The notes beneath the pieces were generated by a model, which saw only the letters and a list, made by a program, of their open reading frames with translations, was not told the DNA's origin and searched no databases. A program made the translations under genes and the position numbers. Positions 26,556 through 36,293 of a DNA stretch of 59,417 bases are shown here, piece after piece; within the stretch, counting starts at the first letter, position 1, and each line of letters begins with the position of its first letter. The stretch spans positions 1-59,417 of the forward strand of contig JABLTJ010000019.1 of the NCBI GenBank assembly GCA_013166775.1. The letters run 5' to 3'. The DNA is from Promethearchaeati archaeon. GTDB lineage: Archaea > Asgardarchaeota > Heimdallarchaeia > Heimdallarchaeales > Heimdallarchaeaceae.

Positions 26556-28547
26556 ATGATGAGTGTTAAGAGCAAATTAACTAACAAAATTTGTATGATT
26601 ACAGTTGTTAGTGTTTTTCTATTCTCTTCTTTAATTTCTACTTCTTCTACTGTAATCAGTGACGTTTCTATAGACAATAATTTTCGAATGAATAATTATA
26701 AAAATGTGAAACACGATTTATCCTCTCCAGCCGAACTAGAGGTTTTCTTAGATACTATTATTCCAGAATATTTGGAAGATTATTCAGTAGCAGGTGCAAC
26801 TTTCTCCATGGTGAAAGATGGTTCAGTTTTCCTTGAAAAAGGATATGGGTACGCTGATTCTGTTTCCACTACCCCTATCGTTTCAAATGAAACTATATTT
26901 AGAATTGGATCAATTTCTAAATTATTTACTGCAACAGCAATTATGCAATTAGTGGAAGACGGATTACTTGACTTAGATGTTGATGTCAACAACTATCTCA
27001 CTGCATTTAAGATTCCAGATACATATGATGAACCTATTACATTAAGACATTTACTTACACATACTGCTGGTTTTGAAATTGCAGATATTCAATCTCTTCA
27101 TTCAAGTTCTCAGACAGTTTTACCTTTAGAAGATTTATTAGCAGAACGAATCCCAGATAGAGTACGACCTCCAGGAATTATCTGCTCATATTCGAACTAT
27201 GGGGTTGCATTATTAGGTTACATTATACAAGAAGTTTCAGAAAAAGCTTTTGAACAATATATAGCTGATGAGATATTCATTCCATTAAAGATGAATTCTA
27301 GTACTTTCTTACAACCTCTACCAAGTAACTTAATATCACGTTTGTCTTCTGGGCATAATGAGAATGGTTATCCTGGTTATTTTGAATATGTAAGTGTTTA
27401 TCCTGCAGGAGCAGCAAGTGCTACAGCTTCTGACATGTCAAACTTCATGCTCGCATTTTTGAACAATGGAAGTTATGATGGTAATAGAATTCTTGAAGAA
27501 GAATCTGTAGAAATGATGTTAAGCGATCAATTTCTTCCCAATGAACATCTATGTGGGATGGGATTGGGTTTTTATCAATTTGATCTCTGTGATGAAAGGT
27601 TAGTGGGGCATGGTGGAGATACTTTATTTTTCCACAGTCGTATGATATTAATACCAGAACTTGATATTGGAGTTTTCGCATCTTTTAATAGCATTGGAGG
27701 TTCATTAGCTAGAACATTACTTTTTGATGAGTTCATAGAAGAATATCTCACAAAACCGGAAGTTAATTTAGAACCTGTCCAAGGATATAAAAGAAGAGCG
27801 AAAAGGTTTAATGGGCTATACGTTTCATCTAGAAGAGTATATTCCGATAAAAACTTGATCAAAGAGATGTATTTTATCAAGGAAAGTTTTTCTGTAAAAG
27901 CTAAAAATGGTCATCTCATTGTAAGCAGTATTAATGGACTAGAATTTGTAGAAGTTGAACCAAATTATTTCGTGGAATCTACTGGAGAGTATTATCTTGA
28001 GTTAGCATTTTTTGAGAATGATAGAGGAGAGATAATTCATTTCACAACAAGTTTTATAGGACCTTTCTATGCTTATCAGAAAACGAATCCCATTTATTAT
28101 GGTCCTGAAATAACATCTGGAATTGTAATTGGAATTACTGTAATTATGTTAATATCACTATCATACTGGGGGATAAGATGGATTATAGATCATACCAAAA
28201 AGAAGGATAAAATTCCAAGAATTCAAAGATTACCAAGATGGGGAATCTTAATCAATTTCATCCTAGCATTGATTATAGAAATAATAGCAACTGTAAGGAT
28301 AAATAACGATATTCTACTTGTTATAGAAACAACTAAAACTCTTGGTGGATTGTTAATCTTTCCTTTTCTATTCCTTGTATCTGTAATCTCTCTTATTGTG
28401 TTCGCATGGTTTGCGTGGACAGGAACTAGAAGTCTATTAAAAGACCCTTACTGGAAATTATCAGGAAGAATTCATTATTCAATTCTTGTCATTCTTTCCA
28501 TTGTGATGGTAGGAATATTTGCTTCATGGCAATTCTATATAATATAA
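26556..28547 (+). CDS. Secreted, membrane-anchored serine hydrolase (beta-lactamase/S12 family)
   Basis: The 663-residue protein has a signal helix, then an S12-type domain with SISK at residues 119-122 (SxxK), YSN at 212-214 (YxN) and HGG at 352-354. Such enzymes act as D-Ala-D-Ala peptidases, esterases or aminopeptidases on peptides with D-residues. A beta-rich region (about 415-520) links to four predicted C-terminal helices (523-545, 570-592, 598-628, 640-662). The active site should face outside. It is divergent from the ABC operon and convergent with a winged-helix regulator. Confidence 0.9.
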   Translation: MMSVKSKLTNKICMITVVSVFLFSSLISTSSTVISDVSIDNNFRMNNYKNVKHDLSSPAELEVFLDTIIPEYLEDYSVAGATFSMVKDGSVFLEKGYGYADSVSTTPIVSNETIFRIGSISKLFTATAIMQLVEDGLLDLDVDVNNYLTAFKIPDTYDEPITLRHLLTHTAGFEIADIQSLHSSSQTVLPLEDLLAERIPDRVRPPGIICSYSNYGVALLGYIIQEVSEKAFEQYIADEIFIPLKMNSSTFLQPLPSNLISRLSSGHNENGYPGYFEYVSVYPAGAASATASDMSNFMLAFLNNGSYDGNRILEEESVEMMLSDQFLPNEHLCGMGLGFYQFDLCDERLVGHGGDTLFFHSRMILIPELDIGVFASFNSIGGSLARTLLFDEFIEEYLTKPEVNLEPVQGYKRRAKRFNGLYVSSRRVYSDKNLIKEMYFIKESFSVKAKNGHLIVSSINGLEFVEVEPNYFVESTGEYYLELAFFENDRGEIIHFTTSFIGPFYAYQKTNPIYYGPEITSGIVIGITVIMLISLSYWGIRWIIDHTKKKDKIPRIQRLPRWGILINFILALIIEIIATVRINNDILLVIETTKTLGGLLIFPFLFLVSVISLIVFAWFAWTGTRSLLKDPYWKLSGRIHYSILVILSIVMVGIFASWQFYII

Positions 28548-28594
28548 GACAAAACAACTAGGAAAAATGTGATTTGAGGGAAGGAGATTTCCCT

Positions 28595-29287
28595 TTAGTT
28601 CTTTTTCAAACTTTCTATTAATTTTAAGGTTTTTTCAGCATTAACAACCAAATCAATCATACTAAGTGTTTGAAGAACAGCTCCAATCTCATCTAAAGAG
28701 AGATTTTCAACCATTTGAACAAACTCTTCAGATTTTTCTTTGAAAAGAATTGATGTGATTGTTTTAGAACTTTGCTTCATCAAGCTTACAAATTTCTCTA
28801 TTTCAGCATTATCAGGTTTTGATGTCTCGAATACTAGACCTAGCAGCTGAGATAAGCTTTCTATACAATTCTGATTATCACAAATTGTTTTATTATAATA
28901 CGAATCAACAAAGAAGAATTTAGCAGTTCTAGCAAATAACTTTTCTGTCATTGATTTCTCCATCGTTACTCGCTTTCCAACAAGTGCAACGAAATCTGCA
29001 TCTATAAGATGTTGGACATATCTATAGAGAGATTTGTCTGAACGTTTTTTCTTATCAACAATTTCTTTGATTTTTTTCTCATCTGTGATGCCTTGTTTCT
29101 TGAGATCTTTCAGAATATATTTTGTAAAATCCTCTTCAATCTCTTTAACAGTTTTGTATCCTTCTCTTAATGACATCAAAATTGGATAGTAGTTAGAATT
29201 ACTCATAATTAGAAGCTTCTCTTCTTCTTTGATCAATACAACAGGTTTTTGTATGAAACTTGGATCTATTATATCTTGGATTTTCAT
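28595..29287 (-). CDS. ArsR-like winged-helix regulator (A)
   Basis: The protein starts near a region NYYPILMSLREGYKTVKEIEEDF, followed by SLYRYVQHLIDADFVALVGKRVT. This is a winged HTH with its recognition helix and wing. LFARTAKFFF and a helical C-terminal domain that ends with the final 100 residues come next. The same plan is seen at 37043 (YRYLNELENAGLVVQAGRRV, then LYTRSAKVFY) and in the degraded copy at 43806. ATG 29287 is taken rather than 29299. It is convergent with the serine hydrolase and divergent from an acetyltransferase gene. It is probably a local transcription regulator. Confidence 0.8.
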   Translation of the reverse strand: MKIQDIIDPSFIQKPVVLIKEEEKLLIMSNSNYYPILMSLREGYKTVKEIEEDFTKYILKDLKKQGITDEKKIKEIVDKKKRSDKSLYRYVQHLIDADFVALVGKRVTMEKSMTEKLFARTAKFFFVDSYYNKTICDNQNCIESLSQLLGLVFETSKPDNAEIEKFVSLMKQSSKTITSILFKEKSEEFVQMVENLSLDEIGAVLQTLSMIDLVVNAEKTLKLIESLKKN

Positions 29288-29441
29288 CTTAGACCACATT
29301 CTTGTTTTTTACTAACTATATTTAAGTATTCCCACACACTAATAAAACATTCTCAGCAGATAAGAAGACTTATAAGTGTTTTTGAGAGCCTTTCTCAACG
29401 GCTGAGAAAGCCTAAAGAAAATTCTAGAGTGAGTGTTAAAA

Positions 29442-30332
29442 ATGGAATTTAAAACATATGAAGAATCAAGGTTAGAAGACCTTGGAAAATTAGTTAAAGA
29501 TGTAGTAAATGATTGGCCAGTTGATCCCTGGTATCCAACTATGGAGCAACTAAAGGAAGCTTATGATACAAATGAGAACTTCACTCCTGAGACTCGCCAT
29601 TTCTTGTATGATGGAGATAAGCTTGTAGCTTTTCTAAGCAGTGCACTGGAAGATGAAGTTGAAGGAGTGCAATGGGGATCCATTCATATGCCATTTATTA
29701 GAAAAGGATATGAAAAAGTAGAACAGGAATTATTTGATAAAACCATTGAATTGCTAAAATCTAAAGGAGCACAAAAAATTCGTGTAAACGCTAGGCCAGA
29801 ATATGGATATATTCCAGAATTATTGGAAAAATGGGGTTTCGAGAAAAAAGAAGAAACTGGGAAGAGAATCATTCTCTCTGCAAGTAAATTCGCAGATTCA
29901 AAATATACCAAACCTGATTATTTCCATGAGCTTGACCTTAATACTGATGAAGGTTTAGCTAAGTTTAAGAAATTTTATCTCAAAGCAAGAACTGAGGTTA
30001 CTGAGGAAAACTTTGATGAAACAATGAATACTTTCAGAGAGAGAGATTTAACAATTTCTTGTGTTGTAGCGAAAAAGGATGAAATTTTATCATACGGTTT
30101 ACTCTATAAAGCTAACCAACCCAAGAGATCATTCATGTCTTCCATACCTGTTTTCAGTAAGGATCACGAATATATATTGAAAGAAATGGTAGATTTCATG
30201 GCAAATAAAGCAATAAAAGAGGGCTATGAAGAGATTTATCATCAGTTAGTAAATCAAGAGAATGAAGAACTCTATAAAAAGATAGGAATAGAATTTACTC
30301 CATCCTTCAGATATGAACTAGAACTTGAGTAG
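29442..30332 (+). CDS. GNAT-family acetyltransferase, two-domain
   Basis: The protein has about 296 residues from ATG 29442 (an in-frame GTG lies at 29433). The first half has a GNAT-like fold with HFLYDGDKLVAFLSSALED, and later a YIPELLEKWGFEKK motif in the CoA-binding part. The second half repeats a weaker GNAT-like pattern, with SCVVAKKDEILSYGLLY and a C-terminal ENEELYKKIGIEFTPSFRYEL ending. Many archaeal tandem GNATs share this plan. The substrate is unknown. A long T-tract follows the stop. Confidence 0.78.
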   Translation: MEFKTYEESRLEDLGKLVKDVVNDWPVDPWYPTMEQLKEAYDTNENFTPETRHFLYDGDKLVAFLSSALEDEVEGVQWGSIHMPFIRKGYEKVEQELFDKTIELLKSKGAQKIRVNARPEYGYIPELLEKWGFEKKEETGKRIILSASKFADSKYTKPDYFHELDLNTDEGLAKFKKFYLKARTEVTEENFDETMNTFRERDLTISCVVAKKDEILSYGLLYKANQPKRSFMSSIPVFSKDHEYILKEMVDFMANKAIKEGYEEIYHQLVNQENEELYKKIGIEFTPSFRYELELE

Positions 30333-30343
30333 GTAAGAAAGAG

Positions 30344-30362
30344 TTTTTTTTTTCTTTTTTTC
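30344..30362 (+). terminator. T-rich terminator after the acetyltransferase gene
   Basis: A run of ten T's, one C, then seven T's lies 12 bases after the stop of the acetyltransferase gene, the usual form of an archaeal terminator. The rest of the 245-base gap (30363-30577) holds no gene that I can see. Confidence 0.6.
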
Positions 30363-30577
30363 TATATATTTACATCAATTATACAAAAATTGCTCATTAT
30401 ATAATGTTAGATGATAGAGATTAATCTTTAAACACTATGAATACACTATTATACAAATTATATTTTTATCACCTTCTTTTCGTTTTATTTATTACAAGAT
30501 AATCAATAGATTGAATTTTTAAAACAGAACTTCAATCCAAGATAAAATTAATAACTGCTCCAATTCTCAAAAGGAAC

Positions 30578-31408
30578 ATGCAGTATGAAGAAGTCGCAAA
30601 TTCAGTTATTCTAAATAAAGCTAGTTCAGGTTCTAATATTGTTTGTATCGCTTTAAAAGATGAATTAGTATTTGTTGATACAGGATTATTCACAGAAACT
30701 GCAGCAGAATTCAGAAGAGAAATGGAATCAAAATTTAAAAGAAAAACTAGCACTTTGTTAATAACACATGGGCATATTGATCATTTCTTTGCTATGAACG
30801 TCTTTTCCGACTGTAAGATAGTGGCTGCTGCATCAGGAAAACAAAGATTTGAAAGATTCGTAAGTTTGGAATTTACTGAAGAAATTCTCGAAAATTTTAG
30901 TAGAGTTTTTCTAGGTTTTAAGAAGGCAGCACAAACTGCAAAACTACGTATGCCAGATTTATGGATTAAAGATTCCATATTGTTAGGAAATAACAAAGAA
31001 TTAGAGTTTAAAGTAATTGGGGGACATTCCAATTGTTCATCCAGCATTTACTTTTCTCCAGAAAAAATCTTACTGGTTGGAGATTTGATTCAAGCTGATG
31101 TTTATCCTTATTTTGGTGAACCAGACACAGACATGAGCATTTGGATAGATAATTTGAAAGAATGGGAAAGGATGAACATCAATTTCATTCTTCCAGGTCA
31201 TGGAGGAATCTTGGAAAAAAATTATGCTCTTAAAGTAAGGAAATTCTTCGAAATAATAGTTGAAGAACTCAAACAAATGAAACAAAATGGATTGAAGGAA
31301 GAAGATATGATTAAGAAACCAATTTTCGATCAGGGTTACTGGCCAGAAGACGCAATAAGAAAACCAGCATATGATTTCAGTTTAGTTAACTTATTTAGAA
31401 AATCGTAA
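30578..31408 (+). CDS. Metallo-beta-lactamase-fold hydrolase (4)
   Basis: The motifs are THGHIDH, a GGHSNCS third site, VGDLIQ and PGHGGIL, so the zinc site looks complete. It shares its overall plan, including the variable helical insert between the first and third motifs and the YFGEPDTD loop (compare FFGDPNAD at 11505), with the MBL proteins at 11505, 12418 and 14724. It thus belongs to the same local group despite lying 15 kb away. The 276-residue length matches. It has no operon partner; relics of other genes lie downstream. Confidence 0.88.
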   Translation: MQYEEVANSVILNKASSGSNIVCIALKDELVFVDTGLFTETAAEFRREMESKFKRKTSTLLITHGHIDHFFAMNVFSDCKIVAAASGKQRFERFVSLEFTEEILENFSRVFLGFKKAAQTAKLRMPDLWIKDSILLGNNKELEFKVIGGHSNCSSSIYFSPEKILLVGDLIQADVYPYFGEPDTDMSIWIDNLKEWERMNINFILPGHGGILEKNYALKVRKFFEIIVEELKQMKQNGLKEEDMIKKPIFDQGYWPEDAIRKPAYDFSLVNLFRKS

Positions 31409-31412
31409 TCAT

Positions 31413-31559
31413 TCAATTACAATTTCGTTGATTCAAAGAATTACCAGAATTTTGAAAAACCAATTGATTAGGATCAACTGTTAGAATATATTCATATCTA
31501 ACTCCTCCTGAACCTCTAATATTGGTAATAAGACCTTGTAGTTGTTTTTTCAATGTTAC
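31413..31559 (-). pseudogene. Short minus-strand coding relic, family unknown
   Basis: The minus strand encodes 48 in-frame codons (VTLKKQLQGLITNIRGSGG, then VRYEYILTVDPNQLVFQNSG) ending at TGA 31413. The residue use looks like real protein. There is no start, and its upstream end meets the ABC relic on the opposite strand, so it is probably the tail of a lost gene. Confidence 0.3.
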
Positions 31560-31563
31560 TAGT

Positions 31564-31748
31564 ATTAGAAAACCACAATTAATACTTGCAGATGAACCTA
31601 CTGGAAATTTAGATGCATCGGAAAGCTACCTAATAATAAGAACATCTACCAAGTTGTCATTGAGAGAGGATTGATAAAAATCACAATTAATGAGGAAGAT
31701 ATAGATTCTGTAGATTTCCTAAAAACAATAGAAGCTTTTTCGATGTAG
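31564..31748 (+). pseudogene. ABC ATPase relic fused to another fragment
   Basis: IRKPQLILADEPTGNLDAS is the Walker B/D-loop of a MacB-type ATPase and is nearly the same as the matching stretch of the ATPase at 21909. The frame then runs into other sequence and stops at 31672. A second frame continues IYQVVIERGLIKITINEED, then SVDFLKTIEAFSM, to TAG 31746. No Walker A, signature or promoter remains. These are two joined relics, evidence of deletion between former genes. Confidence 0.65.
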
Positions 31749-31811
31749 ATTATCAATTCTGTTAAAAAATTAAATAAGACAGATAGCAATTAATTGATTT
31801 TACTTATCTGT

Positions 31812-32486
31812 TTAGTTTCTTTTTTTTAAAGATCCTTGTGCTTGCATTCTTGCTATGAATTTCTTGTTAGGTCCGAGTTGCCATTTTAAGAACACTAGAA
31901 GGAAGATAATGATTATTATTGCTAATATCCAAGCTTTCCAATATGCACCCCAAAATTCACTCCAAGTCCATGCTATTGACCATGCTTGTGCAGCAGGCAT
32001 CTTTAGTAAAACTAGATTATTAAAGAAGGGAACGAATCCAGAGAGGGGGACAACAATCATTGTATCTACTAAAAGTCCCCAAATCCAAAATTTCCATGAT
32101 TTTTTTGAGAATATTAGTTCTCTTGAACTTGATGCTCTGAAATCTGCTCTAAAATCATATTGAACCATACTCATTGTTAAAGGTCCTATTATGAAGACAA
32201 AGAAGAACCATGCAATGATAAATGAGACTAAAAATCCCCAACCTAGATATTTGAAGTATAATCCAATAGAGTTTGGTACAGCCCAAATTCCTCTTATTGC
32301 AAAAACTATTGCTGTAACAATCGCAGTCATGAATAGTGCAAACCAGAATACCAGCCATTCAGCAAAATAGGTATTAGCCATAAACTTACCTTTTGCACCA
32401 TTTGCAAAGATGAATCCTCGACCTTTGGTTTGAAAATGTAAATAGTCCCAAGGCCATTTAAATCCTTTTTTTTCGTGATCAGTCAT
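31812..32486 (-). CDS. Multi-pass membrane protein, unknown function
   Basis: The 224-residue protein has aromatic-rich helices at about 43-66, 80-108, 130-150 and 185-205. Its soluble N-terminus contains WPWDYLHFQTKGRGF, and its basic C-terminus (GPNKKFIARMQAQGSLKKRN) should be cytoplasmic. No known family is recognised. The upstream 293-base gap (32487-32779) separates it from the CWH43-like gene and contains no other gene that I can see. Confidence 0.7.
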   Translation of the reverse strand: MTDHEKKGFKWPWDYLHFQTKGRGFIFANGAKGKFMANTYFAEWLVFWFALFMTAIVTAIVFAIRGIWAVPNSIGLYFKYLGWGFLVSFIIAWFFFVFIIGPLTMSMVQYDFRADFRASSSRELIFSKKSWKFWIWGLLVDTMIVVPLSGFVPFFNNLVLLKMPAAQAWSIAWTWSEFWGAYWKAWILAIIIIIFLLVFLKWQLGPNKKFIARMQAQGSLKKRN

Positions 32487-32779
32487 TTAAATTACTTCCA
32501 TTTTGTCGTCAGAAAATCCGTTTATATATGAGATAAATGTTATAGAGAAAGTTTCTCACATTGAGTTTTTGTGTAAACAAATTTCATTAGGACGACTAAA
32601 AAATCAGATTTTGGCACATTTATAAAAGATTTATCACAGCTTAATTTTCACATTATGATTATATATTTTCATAAAAGTGGATGTTCAATTTTATTGTGGA
32701 CTAAAAAGAAATTCCTAATCTCTGTAGATGAAAATGACAATTTTATAACAAAAGAGAAAAAGAATATGGAAGTGAAATC

Positions 32780-34798
32780 CTAAAGTTGAATTTCAATCCA
32801 GTATGCAGGATGGTCTGATTGTCCTCTCTCAATATATACAGCATCGAGAACAGTTATTCCTGAACTCAAGAAAATGTGATCAATTCTATCTTCTGCTGGT
32901 GTTGACCACTTCTGTACCCAAGAATCTTCTAAGGTTCCTACTGTTATATTATATGATTCGGAGTAAGCTCTAAAATTGAAATCTCCGCAGAGCAGAACAT
33001 TTTCCAGACCTGTAGTTTGACTTAGTATTTCTTCTATTTGGTACTTTTTCGCATCATCACCTCTAGCTGCAGGATGGTTTGAGAAAACGTTGAAAGTTAA
33101 TGTGGGATTTATTACAATCTGTGCTTGTGTCGTACTTATTTGTTGATGGGTACTATACATGAAATATGCAGCAAAGCTAGAGATTGGATATTTAGACAAG
33201 ATTGCAGTACCATAGGTATTTGTAACTGTTTTTGCTCCTCTGTACGAATGCATATCTAATTTATCTGCAAAATATCTAACAACATCTGAATTTCCACCAC
33301 CGATTCTAGCAGTATCGCTTTCCTGTAAACAAAGAATATCAGGGTCAACACTTCTAATCAGTTCCAGTTGTCCATCATAATTTTTTTCACCAGTGAGGTT
33401 TACACCTAGTCGGATATTGTAGGTCATAATGATTAGAGAAGTTTTTCCTTCATCTGGTGCTTCTGGGTGTGGTGCTGTAACAAATGCACCTGCAACTGTT
33501 CCTATAAATATCAATCCTAAGATTGTAAGAATTATAGATTTTGATTTAAATTCTCTAGCTGTTTTTTCAAAACTCAATGTACTCTTCTTGAATAGAAAAA
33601 TAGGGATTGTAATAAATATCCCTGGAATTAGAAAAGCTAACCAATACATATCTCTGAACACATTACTGATTGGTGGTAAATATCCCCAGACGTTAGGTAA
33701 TACTTGCATAAAGATCATTATTATTCCATACAAACCTGCCCCTAAAGCAAAACTTCCACCTATTTTTGCTGGCTTTGGTTTAATCTTTAGTAATTCTCTT
33801 GATAAAAGAGTAAAGTCAATGTAAATTATCGGTGAGAGAATAATCATTAAAACCAAAGGAATATGATAAACCCAAGTTGTAGGTGCTGCTATAATCGGAT
33901 ACGCAGCAACATCATCTGGGAAGAAAATTCCATATAATGGTATTTTTTGATGTACCAATACGGTTAAAGTTAGAGCAAGTGCAAAAATCCCATTCCATCC
34001 CCAAAGCATCCACGATTTCATCATATTCATTAAATCAGGTTTAACTACCATTCCAACAATGAATAAAAATGTCATAATTGAAACACCTATAACAATTCCA
34101 ATGTAATTACCTTCTGTCCATCTCGAAATAGAAGTTGGACTCATAAATGTAAACCAGATTATTACAAAAACGCTTGACAAACCAAGAGTTAAAAGAAGAA
34201 TTCGACCAAAGCTTGCAGGATTTTTTTCTTCAGATGATTCTTTCTGAACAGTCACCTCACCTTTTAGTAACATTCCTACTAACATAAGTGAAGCTAGTAT
34301 TCCTAGTACCCAACCAATTAATTGATACCAGCTATATATTGAAACATCTAATGTTGAGTTAACTGTTCTGAGAAGTATAGATACAGCTACTGCTACAGCT
34401 AAGGATATCCCAAGTGTCACTCCAGTTTGTTGCTCCTTGCTTTTAGTTCTTGTGAAATATGCAGGAAAGAAAATAAGGAAACTACTAACAGATATTCCTG
34501 CTAATATGAGTATTCCTTTTCCTTTGAGTAAGGGTTCTATTAATCTAGTAACAATGATTAGTTCTCCTACTATAAACAAAGTTTTATCTGATATAGGCTT
34601 TCTGAAGAAGAATAGCCCTATAGAGGATAACAAGAAGACTAATGCAAGAATATCCAATGTAGGTTTCAATCCTAGTATTGCATAATCAAAAATTCTTTCA
34701 GCTAGATCTGAAAGCATTTGCATAAAAAACAAAAAGATTATGCTAAACAAGATAAGTTCTGAATAATTGTTCTTGATAAGATTCTTAAAATCTATCAT
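32780..34798 (-). CDS. CWH43/PGAP2IP-like membrane protein with DNase I-fold domain
   Basis: The protein has about 672 residues, with some fourteen membrane helices up to about residue 425 and then an endonuclease/exonuclease/phosphatase (EEP) domain. This begins LIIMTYNIRLG and includes LQESDTAR, GTAILSKYPI, LCGDFNF and SDHPAYW. In eukaryotes CWH43 and its human relative PGAP2IP have the same order, with matching ESD(x)R..GN.D and ALLSK(Y/F)PI phrases; they remodel GPI-anchor lipids. Unlike those, the canonical EEP residues are kept here. ATG 34798 is preferred to a TTG at 34882. The neighbouring upstream gene encodes an acyltransferase-like membrane protein. Confidence 0.78.
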   Translation of the reverse strand: MIDFKNLIKNNYSELILFSIIFLFFMQMLSDLAERIFDYAILGLKPTLDILALVFLLSSIGLFFFRKPISDKTLFIVGELIIVTRLIEPLLKGKGILILAGISVSSFLIFFPAYFTRTKSKEQQTGVTLGISLAVAVAVSILLRTVNSTLDVSIYSWYQLIGWVLGILASLMLVGMLLKGEVTVQKESSEEKNPASFGRILLLTLGLSSVFVIIWFTFMSPTSISRWTEGNYIGIVIGVSIMTFLFIVGMVVKPDLMNMMKSWMLWGWNGIFALALTLTVLVHQKIPLYGIFFPDDVAAYPIIAAPTTWVYHIPLVLMIILSPIIYIDFTLLSRELLKIKPKPAKIGGSFALGAGLYGIIMIFMQVLPNVWGYLPPISNVFRDMYWLAFLIPGIFITIPIFLFKKSTLSFEKTAREFKSKSIILTILGLIFIGTVAGAFVTAPHPEAPDEGKTSLIIMTYNIRLGVNLTGEKNYDGQLELIRSVDPDILCLQESDTARIGGGNSDVVRYFADKLDMHSYRGAKTVTNTYGTAILSKYPISSFAAYFMYSTHQQISTTQAQIVINPTLTFNVFSNHPAARGDDAKKYQIEEILSQTTGLENVLLCGDFNFRAYSESYNITVGTLEDSWVQKWSTPAEDRIDHIFLSSGITVLDAVYIERGQSDHPAYWIEIQL

Positions 34799-34874
34799 AA
34801 CTATGGTTATTTTTCTAGTTATATAAAAATAATTTGAGAAATCGGGTTTCGGTAAAAACACTATGATGAGATAC

Positions 34875-36293
34875 TCATACAACTTGCTCTTTTATTGGAA
34901 TCTCTTCTCTGATATTTCTATACTCAATCCACTCTATTTCATCTCCTAGCAAATCAGATACAATTTTTGTAGATTTGACTCCTTTGAAAAGATTCTGAAA
35001 CTTAACTATCAACCATTCAAAAGAACCTTTCATTCTAAATCGAACAAAAAGTCTGACTACTAGCTCATAGAAGAGCAGAACATAGATTATTGCTAGGAAC
35101 AGCCACAGTTCTTGCCCTCTACCGATTATTCCTTCTTCCATGAAATTATATCCGGGTTGCTTTTGCAAAATGAGAGAAAGAATCCATCTGGGGAGAAGTT
35201 CCAAAACATGTAAAGAGTAGATTGTCAGGGAAAGGATTGACCATCTTCTAAAATACTTGACAATTCGTCGATTAGAGAAAGCCTTACCTTTCCCTCTAGA
35301 TTCTATCAAAGCTAGCATGGCCATCAATAAGCAAATTTGCCCGCCTAATCTCAACAAGTAGGTTGTAATTGCTGGAGGTTGTTCAAGGAAAGTGAAGGGT
35401 AAACCCTCTACAATCAAAATAACTCCTGAAGCAATCATTAGTACACCTACAAGACTAAACAAAAGAAGCATTCGTTTTGGAGGTTTTGGAGCTGCAAGAA
35501 GCATTCCGATAAGGGATCCCATGAATGATGAAGCTAAATATGGGAAAAGAGGTTGTTTAGGACCATTAATAATTGTCAAAAACCAAGTTCTAACAGATCT
35601 ATTATGATAAACAAAAGTAATATCTGGCCAACCAAGCTCTTCAGGTGGATAGAGCCAATTTGAATTTGCAATCCAATTAGAAATAAATGGAGTAAAGATA
35701 AGAACCAGTAAAATAAGACAAGCAAAAATCGAGATATTTCTGATCACTTTCTTATAACCATCATTACGTAATAAGAAAAAAAGAAGTAAACCATTAATAA
35801 TTAAACAGAGACCAATAATCTGTAGAGTTTGAATCCAGAGAAGTTCAACTTTAAAATAAGCGAAATTCGTCCATTCTAGTTTTTTAATGGAATAGCCAAT
35901 ATCTCCATAGTAGCCTAATATTCCTTCTATGAAGTAAGCTAGAACAATAAGTATCGCACCTGAAGAAATCTGTTTTATCAAAAGTTTTGAAGGATCAACA
36001 TTAGCTTTTGTTTTTCTTGTAAAAACATAAGAATTCACAACTGAAGAGATCAACAAAAAGAAACCATACCAAGAGCCAAAATATGCAAATACTCCCATAA
36101 TGATCAGTAGGATAATTGGAAAATTGAGTATCTCTTCTTGGTTTGCCATGAATCCTTCTACATCATACATTTTGAAGAGGATGTGAAAAAGAGTCATACC
36201 AAAAATTGCTACTCCTCTAAGAAAGTCTAGAGTAACTAATCTTCTTGGTACTTTTAGTGTTTCTTCTGATACAGAAGGTGATTGGAGGTTCAA
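34875..36293 (-). CDS. Acyltransferase-like membrane protein (DUF418/DUF1624 type)
   Basis: This 472-residue protein has about ten membrane helices. Its N-terminal RLVTLDFLRGVAIFGMTLFH is the landmark of the DUF418/DUF1624/HGSNAT superfamily, whose members transfer acyl groups across membranes. A later GPKQPLFPYLASSFMGSLIG region and a final helix containing YSLHVLELLPRW follow the family plan. It lies 76 bases upstream of the CWH43-like gene, so the two are probably one transcript acting on a glycan or lipid. The substrate is unknown. Confidence 0.8.
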   Translation of the reverse strand: MNLQSPSVSEETLKVPRRLVTLDFLRGVAIFGMTLFHILFKMYDVEGFMANQEEILNFPIILLIIMGVFAYFGSWYGFFLLISSVVNSYVFTRKTKANVDPSKLLIKQISSGAILIVLAYFIEGILGYYGDIGYSIKKLEWTNFAYFKVELLWIQTLQIIGLCLIINGLLLFFLLRNDGYKKVIRNISIFACLILLVLIFTPFISNWIANSNWLYPPEELGWPDITFVYHNRSVRTWFLTIINGPKQPLFPYLASSFMGSLIGMLLAAPKPPKRMLLLFSLVGVLMIASGVILIVEGLPFTFLEQPPAITTYLLRLGGQICLLMAMLALIESRGKGKAFSNRRIVKYFRRWSILSLTIYSLHVLELLPRWILSLILQKQPGYNFMEEGIIGRGQELWLFLAIIYVLLFYELVVRLFVRFRMKGSFEWLIVKFQNLFKGVKSTKIVSDLLGDEIEWIEYRNIREEIPIKEQVV

